Shown piece by piece: positions 1 through 5,421 of a stretch of 16,292 nucleotides of DNA. A program made the translations under genes and the position numbers. Origin of the DNA: CAKOSP01 sp964370545 (GTDB lineage Bacteria; Bacillota_I; Bacilli_A; RF39; UBA660); the NCBI GenBank assembly GCA_964370545.1, contig CAYJJQ010000020.1, positions 1 to 16,292 on the forward strand. The letters run 5' to 3'. The notes under the pieces are model-generated. The model ran no database searches. It had not been told where the DNA came from and saw only the letters and a list, made by a program, of their open reading frames with translations. Every line of letters starts with the position of its first letter. The stretch's first letter is position 1.

Positions 1-508
1 ATTCTTCTTCAAATATTTTTTCAGTATATCTTATATGAGAATCTTTTTTTAATAGTTTAACATCTGTTTCAAAGTTTATTAATTGAAGTAAATCTTTATC
101 ACTTGAAATAATTGTAGTTTTATAATCTTTATCCTCTTCAGCCATTTTTACTAAAGTACCAATTATATCATCAGCCTCATAAGGCTCTAATTCTAAATAT
201 TTAATACCCATTCCATCTAATATTTTTCTAGCATAAGGCATTTGCATTTTTAACTCTTCTGGAGTTGCACTTCTTCCCTCTTTATAAAAGTCATATTCTT
301 TTTTTCTAAAGTTTTTTCCCACATCAAAAGCAACTGTTATGTATTCAGGTTTTTCTTCTGCAATTATTTTGTTTAACATATTAACAAAACCATAAAGTGC
401 ATTAGTAGGAAACCCTTCGCTATTACGCATAATATTTCCTGAATAACTTGTAGCAAAATATGCTCTAAACATCAAATTATTTCCATCTACTAAAATTACT
501 TTTTTCAT
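1..508 (-). CDS. polA: DNA polymerase I, 5'-3' exonuclease domain (C-terminal part beyond the left edge)
   Basis: Read on the minus strand from the ATG at 508, the frame stays open for 169 codons to the left edge. It shows the metal-binding acidic residues of the FEN/PolA 5'-3' nuclease: VDGNN (D8), AFD (D62), YEADD (E111, D113, D114) and SSDKD (D137, D139). The segment GRSATPEEL (78-86) has the PolA-type 'GR-x-x-TP' pattern. Known role: removal of RNA primers and flaps during Okazaki-fragment processing and excision repair. The start lies one base after the stop of the RNHCP gene (TAA-T-ATG), so translation is probably coupled to it. Neither the polymerase domain nor the helix-hairpin-helix region is inside the window, so a stand-alone exonuclease remains possible. 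PolA is preferred because the N-terminal motifs follow the PolA pattern closely. Confidence 0.82.
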   Translation of the reverse strand, partial: MKKVILVDGNNLMFRAYFATSYSGNIMRNSEGFPTNALYGFVNMLNKIIAEEKPEYITVAFDVGKNFRKKEYDFYKEGRSATPEELKMQMPYARKILDGMGIKYLELEPYEADDIIGTLVKMAEEDKDYKTTIISSDKDLLQLINFETDVKLLKKDSHIRYTEKIFEEE

Positions 509-509
509 A

Positions 510-821
510 TTAATTTCTCCCTTTAGATGATAATTTAACTAAATAATCAAAATTATCATCTCTAGCCATTATATTTTTTCTTATCATATTACATTTTTCA
601 CATTTATAGATAATTTTATACGTATCTTTATATTTTTCAAAATCTATTGGTACTAATAAACCCTTACAAGTTTCTTCTCTATCACCAGGATTTTTATCAA
701 CATGTAAAGAATGTAAACAATGGTTACAATGATTTCTTGATGAATAATTAAGTTTTGGAACAACATTGCCACAATTAATACAAGTAAATTCTTCGTCAAT
801 TACAGTAAAATTTTTCTTCAT
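510..821 (-). CDS. RNHCP-domain zinc-ribbon protein
   Basis: This 103-residue protein has a CxxC pair (INCGN, about residue 15), then the family signature RNHC-x-x-C-LHSLHVD and PGDR (about 29-48). A single Cys in ETCKG follows, and a C-terminal CEKCN knuckle closes the set, so two zinc ribbons are likely. The pattern matches the RNHCP domain family, named for its RNHCP motif; the proline is Asn here. The biochemical function of the family is not established. An RNA- or nucleic-acid-related role is only a guess from the zinc ribbon and the link to polA. The start ATG at 821 has a GGAG-type ribosome binding site (ATGGAGAC) and a promoter just upstream. It is the first gene of a two-gene unit with polA, separated from it by one base. 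Confidence 0.85.
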   Translation of the reverse strand: MKKNFTVIDEEFTCINCGNVVPKLNYSSRNHCNHCLHSLHVDKNPGDREETCKGLLVPIDFEKYKDTYKIIYKCEKCNMIRKNIMARDDNFDYLVKLSSKGRN

Positions 822-838
822 ATAGTCTCCATATAAAA

Positions 839-866
839 ATTATATCATAAATTATAAGTAAGTAAA
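839..866 (-). promoter_or_regulatory. Sigma-A-type promoter for the RNHCP gene and polA
   Basis: On the minus strand a perfect TATAAT (839-844) lies about 18 bases before the start codon. A weaker TTTACT (861-866) is 16 bases further upstream as a -35. The -10 is convincing; the -35 is poor. Confidence 0.5.
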
Positions 867-902
867 TTAAATAGTTAATTCTTTTAATTTTTTTAGTCAT
901 AT

Positions 903-910
903 GTTATAAT
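903..910 (+). promoter_or_regulatory. Extended -10 promoter for the membrane zinc-ribbon gene
   Basis: TATAAT at 905-910 is preceded by TG at the extended -10 position (TGTTATAAT from 902). No good -35 is visible. It lies 28 bases before the ATG at 938. An overlapping CATATGTTA also fits the loose sigma-K -10 pattern CATANNNTA, but AT-rich DNA makes this weak. Confidence 0.45.
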
Positions 911-937
911 AATAACTAGAAAAGGAGTTTGTGTATT

Positions 938-1789
938 ATGGCGTTAATTAAATGCGAGTCATGTGGTAAAGAAAAAAGTGATAAAGCAAAAAAATGTCCT
1001 CATTGTAATCATGTAGCAGAAGAAAGTATTTTTTGTCCTGAATGTGGAACAAAAAATAAACCTGGTAACACATTTTGTGAGAGTTGTGGAACTAGTTTAA
1101 CTGAAAAAACTGTAGAAAAAAAAGCTACTAGTAATAATGCTGGTGGTAACTCTATTATGGATATCATCAAAAATAAATACTTTATTGTTGGTGCAGTTAT
1201 AGTTTTGTTATTAGTTTTATGGCAAACTGGTACATTTGATAGCATAGGCATAGGCGGTAGCAGCAGTAATAACCAAGTAGAAATTTACGAAGATTTACTA
1301 GAAGCTTCATTTAAAACTGAAGTTCTTGGATCTGATTTATACAATGCTTGGCATTATGGTATTTATGAAGATTACTATTCTCTATCATCTTTAGCATCTG
1401 AATTATCACTTACAAGTGGTCAATTAACTGGTTCTTGGTGTAGTTCACTATATTACAGCGATGATTGGAATGATGTAACATGGTGTGTTATGGGGTCTCA
1501 TGAAGACTTAGGAAACTATGAAGAAGTTGCTGATATCCTTGAAGATGTAAAAGATCAACTTGAAACAGTTAAAGATTCAGAAGTTAAAACAAATCTTGAA
1601 GATTTATACAAAGTAGTAAAAAAATACTTAGATGTAACTGAAAATTATACTGGAAGCTTTAATCAATTACAAGATGACTTAAAAGACATTAGAAACGAAA
1701 TCGAAGATTTAATTGAAGAATTAGATTATGAACTTGATTTTGATAGTGATGACTTTGAAGATAACTTAGATTACGATTCAGATTATTAA
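938..1789 (+). CDS. Membrane-anchored double zinc-ribbon protein with acidic outer domain
   Basis: The ATG at 938 is chosen because AAAGGAG (922-927) is correctly spaced from it; the in-frame TTG at 929 sits directly against the SD. Of 283 residues, 1-50 hold two four-Cys ribbons: CESC/CPHC (C6, C9, C20, C23) and CPEC/CESC (C33, C36, C47, C50). A Ser/Lys-rich linker follows, then one membrane helix at about 81-97 and a domain of about 185 residues. That last part is strongly acidic and probably helical in its final 80 residues (many DL, DI and EDL steps). It has two Cys near the middle (SWC and TWC) that could form a disulfide if it lies outside. Ribbon-plus-one-helix proteins are common in low-GC Gram-positives and are mostly uncharacterised. 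By charge (Lys flank before the helix) the ribbons should face the cytoplasm. The function is unknown. The gene has its own terminator. Confidence 0.8.
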   Translation: MALIKCESCGKEKSDKAKKCPHCNHVAEESIFCPECGTKNKPGNTFCESCGTSLTEKTVEKKATSNNAGGNSIMDIIKNKYFIVGAVIVLLLVLWQTGTFDSIGIGGSSSNNQVEIYEDLLEASFKTEVLGSDLYNAWHYGIYEDYYSLSSLASELSLTSGQLTGSWCSSLYYSDDWNDVTWCVMGSHEDLGNYEEVADILEDVKDQLETVKDSEVKTNLEDLYKVVKKYLDVTENYTGSFNQLQDDLKDIRNEIEDLIEELDYELDFDSDDFEDNLDYDSDY

Positions 1790-1794
1790 TAAAG

Positions 1795-1821
1795 ACTAGA
1801 ATTTATATTCTAGTTTTTTTT
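1795..1821 (+). terminator. Rho-independent terminator of the zinc-ribbon gene
   Basis: ACTAGAAT (1795-1802) pairs perfectly with ATTCTAGT (1807-1814) around the loop TTAT, and eight T follow. It lies six bases after the stop codon and separates this gene from sigK. Confidence 0.88.
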
Positions 1822-1851
1822 ATGTATTAATATATTTAATTAGGTGATTAT

Positions 1852-2544
1852 ATGTTATTTTTAATTAATTTATTTAAGAGTTTATTTTTCTTTACGGGTA
1901 GTTATTCAAATGAAGTGTTTCCTGAACCACTCAGTATTGAAGAAGAAAAAGATATGATTTTTAAAATGAAAAATAATGATTTGGATGCTAGAAATAAGCT
2001 TATAGAACATAACCTTAGACTAGTTGCTCACATTGTTAAAAAATTTGATACTAATAAAGAAGATATTGATGATTTAATTAGTATAGGAACCATTGGTTTA
2101 ATAAAAGGTATAGATACTTTTAATTATGAAGAAAAAACTAGAATTACTACCTATGCTGCTAGATGTATTCAAAATGAAATACTAATGCATTTTAGAAGTA
2201 ATAAAAAAACTAGTTTAAATGTATCACTTAATGATGCTATAGGTTTTGATAAAGAAGGAAATGAAATAAATTTAATAGATGTAATTAAAGATGAAGAAAT
2301 AGATTTTATAGACAATCTTAATACAAAAGATAATATAAATAGATTAGAATCTTATTTAAAATTATTATCTAAAAGAGAAAAAGATATAATAATAAGAAGA
2401 TATGGTCTTTATAATCAAAAGACAGAAACGCAAAAAGAGATAGCTAAGAATATGAAAATATCTAGAAGTTATGTTTCAAGAATTGAAAAAAGAGCACTAA
2501 CTAAAATGCTCCGTGAATTTATCAAAAGTAAAAATGATATATAA
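1852..2544 (+). CDS. sigK: Sporulation sigma factor sigma-K precursor (uninterrupted)
   Basis: This 230-residue sigma-70 family protein matches Bacillus SigK closely. It has the SigK-type stretch IEHNLRLVAHIVKKF, then DLISIGTIGLIKGI and TTYAARC-x-x-NEILMH in region 2, the DAIGFDKEGNEI-x-LIDV linker, and SRSYVSRIEKRAL in the region 4 helix-turn-helix. The first 17 residues form a hydrophobic pro-sequence (LFLINLF, then SLFFF). It ends at Ser17/Tyr18, which aligns with the Ser20/Tyr21 site where SpoIVFB cuts B. subtilis pro-sigma-K. Sigma-K directs late mother-cell genes such as coat and germination genes. The reading frame is whole: there is no skin-type insertion between regions 2 and 3. The start has AGGTGAT three bases upstream. 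No clear promoter was found in the 30 bases after the preceding terminator. Its stop abuts the stop of the convergent 86-residue gene. Confidence 0.95.
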   Translation: MLFLINLFKSLFFFTGSYSNEVFPEPLSIEEEKDMIFKMKNNDLDARNKLIEHNLRLVAHIVKKFDTNKEDIDDLISIGTIGLIKGIDTFNYEEKTRITTYAARCIQNEILMHFRSNKKTSLNVSLNDAIGFDKEGNEINLIDVIKDEEIDFIDNLNTKDNINRLESYLKLLSKREKDIIIRRYGLYNQKTETQKEIAKNMKISRSYVSRIEKRALTKMLREFIKSKNDI

Positions 2545-2805
2545 TTATCTTTGATAATTCGAATTTTGTTGTAATGTATTTAATATCTTTACGAAATTAT
2601 CTTGCAATTCATAAACTTCATTTAAATGTTTTCCTTTAACATCAATAGCAGATTCTAATATTGGTAATAAATGATATGCTTTATATAAATTATCTACATA
2701 TTCTTTATATTCACTACTATTAAAGTCATAATTAAATGTCATATAAGTCATTAATGATTCAAACTGTGTTATAACTATTTTAAGTCTCACAATATACTCT
2801 TCCAT
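2545..2805 (-). CDS. Small helical protein of unknown function (86 residues)
   Basis: Not recognised. The protein is rich in aromatic and charged residues, with probable amphipathic helices at about 1-22 and 33-80, no membrane segment, no Cys and no signal peptide. The gene looks real. It has a strong ribosome binding site (AGGAGGG, seven bases before the ATG at 2805) and a good sigma-A-type promoter (2824-2851) right after the khpA terminator. It also fills the space to sigK exactly: its stop (2545-2547) touches the sigK stop (2542-2544). Because the two genes converge without a terminator between them, their 3' ends would overlap as antisense RNAs. A link to sporulation is possible only by position. 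Confidence 0.7.
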   Translation of the reverse strand: MEEYIVRLKIVITQFESLMTYMTFNYDFNSSEYKEYVDNLYKAYHLLPILESAIDVKGKHLNEVYELQDNFVKILNTLQQNSNYQR

Positions 2806-2823
2806 AATTACCCTCCTAAAATA

Positions 2824-2851
2824 AATATATCAAAAATAAAATATAAGTCAA
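2824..2851 (-). promoter_or_regulatory. Sigma-A-type promoter of the 86-residue gene
   Basis: Minus strand: TTGACT (2846-2851), 16-base spacer, TATATT (2824-2829). It starts immediately after the T-run of the khpA terminator. Confidence 0.6.
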
Positions 2852-2852
2852 C

Positions 2853-2875
2853 AAAAAAAGAACATTACTGTTCTT
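2853..2875 (-). terminator. Terminator of the rpsP-khpA operon
   Basis: Minus strand: AAGAACA, loop GTAA, TGTTCTT, then a run of T down to 2853. The first stem arm begins inside the khpA stop codon (2874-2876). Confidence 0.85.
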
Positions 2876-3119
2876 AAAATGAATCTACATTAATTTTAAC
2901 TCTAGGGTTACCATCAACATAATTTTTTGCTTGAATTAAAGTTCTAAGGGCATTAATAGTAGAACCACCTCTACCTATAACAGTACCTTTATCATTTTCA
3001 TGAACTATAATTTCTAACATAGTTCCTTCTCCATCTGTTTCAAATGCAGATACTTTAACCATGTCAGGTTCTTTACAAATACTTTTAACTAAAAATTCAG
3101 CATATTCTACTACGTTCAT
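2874..3119 (-). CDS. khpA: KH-domain RNA-binding protein KhpA
   Basis: This 81-residue protein consists almost wholly of one type II KH fold with the GxxG loop in VIGRGGSTINALR (about residues 47-59). Length and motif fit KhpA (formerly YlqC). Family knowledge: KhpA pairs with KhpB/Jag as an RNA-binding dimer affecting cell elongation and division in streptococci and related Firmicutes. It usually lies just after rpsP, as here. The ATG comes one base after the rpsP stop (TAA-T-ATG) with GAAGGT in the rpsP end as ribosome binding site, so translation is coupled. The usual followers rimM, trmD and rplS are absent; the transcript ends at a terminator overlapping the stop codon. Confidence 0.92.
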   Translation of the reverse strand: MNVVEYAEFLVKSICKEPDMVKVSAFETDGEGTMLEIIVHENDKGTVIGRGGSTINALRTLIQAKNYVDGNPRVKINVDSF

Positions 3120-3120
3120 A

Positions 3121-3387
3121 TTACTTACCTTCTTTTAAAGTTGCTTTTGTAATACCTTCTTTTCTTAAAATAGATTTTACAGTATCAGTTGGTTGAGCTC
3201 CATTTTTAAGCCATTTAACTGCTAATTCTTTATCTAAAGTAATAACTGCTGGTTCTTTAATAGGATCATAAGTTCCTACTGTTTCAATAAATCTTCCATC
3301 TCTTGGACTTCTAGCATCAGCTGCTACTATTCTATAAAATGGTCTTTTTTTAGAACCCATTTTTTTAAGTCTTAATTTAACTGCCAT
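3121..3387 (-). CDS. rpsP: 30S ribosomal protein S16
   Basis: This 88-residue protein has the full S16 pattern: MAVKLRLKKMGSKKRPFYRI, DARSPRDGRFIE, G-x-YDP, and WL-x-x-GAQPTDTV near residue 60-70. It binds 16S rRNA and assists 30S assembly. It is the first gene of a two-gene operon with khpA and has an AGGAAGG-type ribosome binding site. A consensus promoter (3417-3445) fits strong growth-related expression. Confidence 0.98.
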   Translation of the reverse strand: MAVKLRLKKMGSKKRPFYRIVAADARSPRDGRFIETVGTYDPIKEPAVITLDKELAVKWLKNGAQPTDTVKSILRKEGITKATLKEGK

Positions 3388-3416
3388 AATATTCCTTCCT
3401 TTCTTAACTACATATA

Positions 3417-3445
3417 ATTATAACACTATCATTTTTAAGTGTCAA
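3417..3445 (-). promoter_or_regulatory. Consensus sigma-A promoter for rpsP-khpA
   Basis: Minus strand: TTGACA (3440-3445), exactly 17 bases, TATAAT (3417-3422). Both hexamers are perfect. It is the strongest-looking promoter in the window and lies about 30 bases before the rpsP start. Confidence 0.9.
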
Positions 3446-3475
3446 CTATTTTTGGTTAACTCTGTCATCATCTTC

Positions 3476-3493
3476 TAAGAATTTCAATTCTTA
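3476..3493 (-). other. Hairpin directly after the transglutaminase-fold gene
   Basis: A perfect inverted repeat TAAGAATT / AATTCTTA with only two bases between the arms begins one base after the stop codon. No T-run follows on the minus strand, so it is not a standard terminator. Read-through into rpsP, or a role in 3'-end protection, is possible. Confidence 0.4.
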
Positions 3494-3494
3494 A

Positions 3495-4409
3495 TTATTT
3501 TCTTGTTTTTATTTTAATGGCAATATCAAACATTTCTCTATATAACTCTTCTGTATTATCATAAAATTCACTTAGAATATAAACATCTCTATTAATTTTA
3601 TCACACATATCTAAATATTTTATTGCACTTTTTTTATAATCTGCCACGGGCAAGTTTAATATCTCTTTAGCTATCTTATTTTTCATTGTTTTTCTAGCTA
3701 TATAATTTGCAGTTCCATTACTAAATAAACAGTTCTCTTTTTTTCTTAAAATTAACTGATTAGTAGGATCATAATAATTAGATTCACCATTAAATTCTAC
3801 TCCTACTACTGCATGATTACCAGTAGCACCTCTTATTTTTTGAATAAAATCAGATGGTGCTGGTTTTTGAATATCATGATCATAAACTGATAAATAGCTT
3901 GTATTTAATCCTTGTTTTTGGTATATATCAACTAACAATGATGAAACATGTCTACAACTACCTAAACCTAAGAAAATATCTTGTGATAGATTATCTGGAA
4001 TATCAAGTACATTATTATTTTCATATTTATAAAAATGGTTATAAGAAAAAAGGCCTTGATATAAACCACATTGATAGATAGCATATATTTCATTTGGATC
4101 ACTTGCTTCATAGTTTTCTAATAAAACTAAGAACTTGTTTAAAAATTCTTCTTTTATATCTTTCATTTGTTTTATTTCTTGAGTAAACTTTTCATATTCA
4201 CCATATAAAACAGAATAGCTTAATATACCAGATCCCAATAAAAAAGATAACATCTGAGCAGGACTATTTTGAAACATAAGTAAATATGTAGGAAAACTTG
4301 CTAAATGAATTCCTATTGCAACATTTTTAAAAACCATATAATTTTTATACGGGACACACTGTAACTTTTTTTCTAAAAAATATTCTATCTTTTTTGTTTC
4401 CATGTTCAT
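3495..4409 (-). CDS. Membrane-anchored transglutaminase-fold (cysteine-peptidase-like) protein
   Basis: Of 304 residues, the N-terminal part holds two likely membrane segments (about 27-47 and 51-71), followed by a helical linker. The next domain shows a transglutaminase-like triad: Cys152 in LGSCRHVSSLL, His199 in GNHAVVGVEF and Asp214 in NYYDPTNQ. Such domains occur in peptidases, amidases and true cross-linking transglutaminases, so the reaction cannot be named. The hydrophobic pair places the protein in a membrane, with the catalytic part on either side. The ATG at 4409 or the one at 4403 may be the start; neither has a Shine-Dalgarno sequence. A promoter-like -10 ends just one base before the first ATG, which suggests a leaderless message. 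It lies downstream of cotE on the same strand, but a terminator separates them. Confidence 0.75.
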   Translation of the reverse strand: MNMETKKIEYFLEKKLQCVPYKNYMVFKNVAIGIHLASFPTYLLMFQNSPAQMLSFLLGSGILSYSVLYGEYEKFTQEIKQMKDIKEEFLNKFLVLLENYEASDPNEIYAIYQCGLYQGLFSYNHFYKYENNNVLDIPDNLSQDIFLGLGSCRHVSSLLVDIYQKQGLNTSYLSVYDHDIQKPAPSDFIQKIRGATGNHAVVGVEFNGESNYYDPTNQLILRKKENCLFSNGTANYIARKTMKNKIAKEILNLPVADYKKSAIKYLDMCDKINRDVYILSEFYDNTEELYREMFDIAIKIKTRK

Positions 4410-4410
4410 T

Positions 4411-4439
4411 ATTGTAACATATTAATTACAAAAAAGCAA
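4411..4439 (-). promoter_or_regulatory. Promoter abutting the start of the transglutaminase-fold gene
   Basis: Minus strand: TTGCTT (4434-4439), 17 bases, TACAAT (4411-4416). The first ATG begins at 4409. The predicted transcript start (about 4404) falls at or just before the second ATG (4403). Confidence 0.5.
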
Positions 4440-4440
4440 T

Positions 4441-4463
4441 AAAAAAATATAGCTAAGGCTATA
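4441..4463 (-). terminator. Terminator of cotE
   Basis: Minus strand: TATAGC, loop CTTA, GCTATA, then seven T (4447-4441). It starts three bases after the cotE stop codon. Confidence 0.85.
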
Positions 4464-4465
4464 CT

Positions 4466-4975
4466 TTAATTTATATAATCATCTGTTATTTCGTCTAATA
4501 CTTCATCAATATCGCTAGTTTCTGTAAGATCAACATATTCATCTTCACTTTCTTCAACTACTATTTTAACTTTAGTATCCCCTACTAATTCAACTCCCAT
4601 TTCTTTTTCAATATTCAAATGAACTACTCCATTTTTTATTTCTACATTAGTTACAGTAGGTTGCTTTAAACACCTAACTACTACATCTGATGCATTACCT
4701 ACTTTTTCCATATTCATTTCTTCTTTATAATTAAATTTTCTAGTAGAAACACTAGTCTTTGAATCATTATCATGAGCATACCAAACATTTACATCAAAAG
4801 AACCTTCGACAAATACCAACTTGTCTTTTTTAAGCCCATTAAAATTATGATTAATTACCCAACAACCAAGTACAGTATTTGGAGCCTCCTCCGTTTGCAT
4901 TGTATAATCTTCTTTACTTGTTTTCTTTCCTTTGCCTATAACAGCTTTAGTTACAATTTCTTTATAACTAGACAT
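4466..4975 (-). CDS. cotE: Outer spore coat morphogenetic protein CotE
   Basis: This 169-residue protein follows B. subtilis CotE along its length. Matching blocks are YKEIVTKAVIGKGKK at the N-terminus, VLGCWVINH (about 35-43), EGSFDVNVWYAH (about 57-68), CLKQPT near 108 and ELVGDTKVKI near 130. An acidic tail ends the protein. CotE assembles the outer coat in the mother cell and is a Bacilli marker, not found in clostridia as far as I know. The start ATG at 4975 has GGTGAT three bases upstream. A CATACATT box (4996-5003) fits the sigma-E -10, as expected because B. subtilis cotE is first transcribed by sigma-E. The message would have a leader of only about 14 bases. A terminator follows, so it is monocistronic. 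Confidence 0.93.
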   Translation of the reverse strand: MSSYKEIVTKAVIGKGKKTSKEDYTMQTEEAPNTVLGCWVINHNFNGLKKDKLVFVEGSFDVNVWYAHDNDSKTSVSTRKFNYKEEMNMEKVGNASDVVVRCLKQPTVTNVEIKNGVVHLNIEKEMGVELVGDTKVKIVVEESEDEYVDLTETSDIDEVLDEITDDYIN

Positions 4976-4995
4976 TTTATCACCTATCCTAATTT

Positions 4996-5003
4996 AATGT
5001 ATG
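4996..5003 (-). promoter_or_regulatory. Sigma-E-like -10 box for cotE
   Basis: Minus strand CATACATT matches the sigma-E -10 consensus CATACAnT fully. The -35 region is weak: GTACTTT at 13-base spacing shares four of seven positions with the usual motif. The box ends 20 bases before the start codon. Function is inferred from the match and from cotE being a known sigma-E target. Confidence 0.6.
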
Positions 5004-5033
5004 CAAAATGTGGACAAAAGTACACACATTTTG
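5004..5033. repeat. Perfect 9-bp inverted repeat between cotE and the HIT gene
   Basis: CAAAATGTG (5004-5012) and CACATTTTG (5025-5033) are exact reverse complements, 12 bases apart. The repeat covers the -35 and spacer of the rightward promoter and touches the leftward -10 box, so it is placed like an operator. No regulator is encoded next to it. Confidence 0.65.
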
Positions 5034-5040
5034 TTATACT
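5011..5040 (+). promoter_or_regulatory. Sigma-A-type promoter for the HIT-CapA operon
   Basis: TGGACA (5011-5016), 18 bases, TATACT (5035-5040). The ribosome binding site follows within a few bases, so the leader would be only about ten bases. Confidence 0.6.
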
Positions 5041-5055
5041 TTAGGTGGTGATAAA

Positions 5056-5421
5056 ATGGAATGTATTTTTTGTAAAATAATAAATAAAGAACTTGATTCT
5101 TATATCTTATATGAAGATGATATTATTATTGTTATCTTAGATAAGTTTCCTGATGTAGATGGACATACTTTGATTATTCCTAAAAAACATTATGTTGATT
5201 ATAAAGAACTTCCTGATGATATATTATTACATATAAATAAATATTCTAAAATTATTGGAGATATGTTACTAGAAAAATTAGATAAAAATGCTTTAACCAT
5301 TCTTACAAATTATAAAGATGCTCAAGTAATAAAGCATTATCATATGCATTTAATTCCTAACTTTAAAGATACTCCTAAATATACAGCTGAAGAAATTTAT
5401 AAAAAAATAGTTGGTAACTAA
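5056..5421 (+). CDS. HIT family nucleotide hydrolase
   Basis: This 121-residue HIT protein has CIFCKI at residues 3-8 (a zinc-type CxxC), GHTLIIPKKH at about 36-45, and the histidine triad HYHMHLI at 94-100, with His96 the expected nucleophile. Family members hydrolyse nucleoside phosphoramidates or dinucleoside polyphosphates; the substrate here is unknown. The start at 5056 is chosen because AGGTGGTGAT lies directly upstream. An in-frame ATG at 5008 would add 16 residues but lies inside the promoter. The stop overlaps the ATG of the next gene (TAATGA), so the two are translationally coupled. Confidence 0.93.
   Translation: MECIFCKIINKELDSYILYEDDIIIVILDKFPDVDGHTLIIPKKHYVDYKELPDDILLHINKYSKIIGDMLLEKLDKNALTILTNYKDAQVIKHYHMHLIPNFKDTPKYTAEEIYKKIVGN

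Noticed and set aside
898..906. Sigma-K-like CATATGTTA before the zinc-ribbon gene
   Set aside because: No AC-type -35 at the right distance, and the same bases form an extended sigma-A -10, which explains them better.
1009..1251. Minus-strand open frame of 80 codons inside the zinc-ribbon gene
   Set aside because: It is antisense to clear Cys-ribbon and membrane-helix coding sequence, with no ribosome binding site and no recognisable protein.
3854..4081. Plus-strand open frame of 75 codons inside the transglutaminase-fold gene
   Set aside because: It lies opposite the catalytic Cys-His region, has no SD, and its product looks like reverse translation of AT-rich codons.
4772..5044. Plus-strand open frame of 90 codons over cotE and the cotE/HIT gap
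   Set aside because: It runs antisense to well-conserved CotE sequence and ends within the promoter region.
5008..5055. Upstream ATG extending the HIT protein by 16 residues
   Set aside because: The extra codons lie within the promoter and inverted repeat, and the SD fits the ATG at 5056, where the family's normal N-terminus begins.
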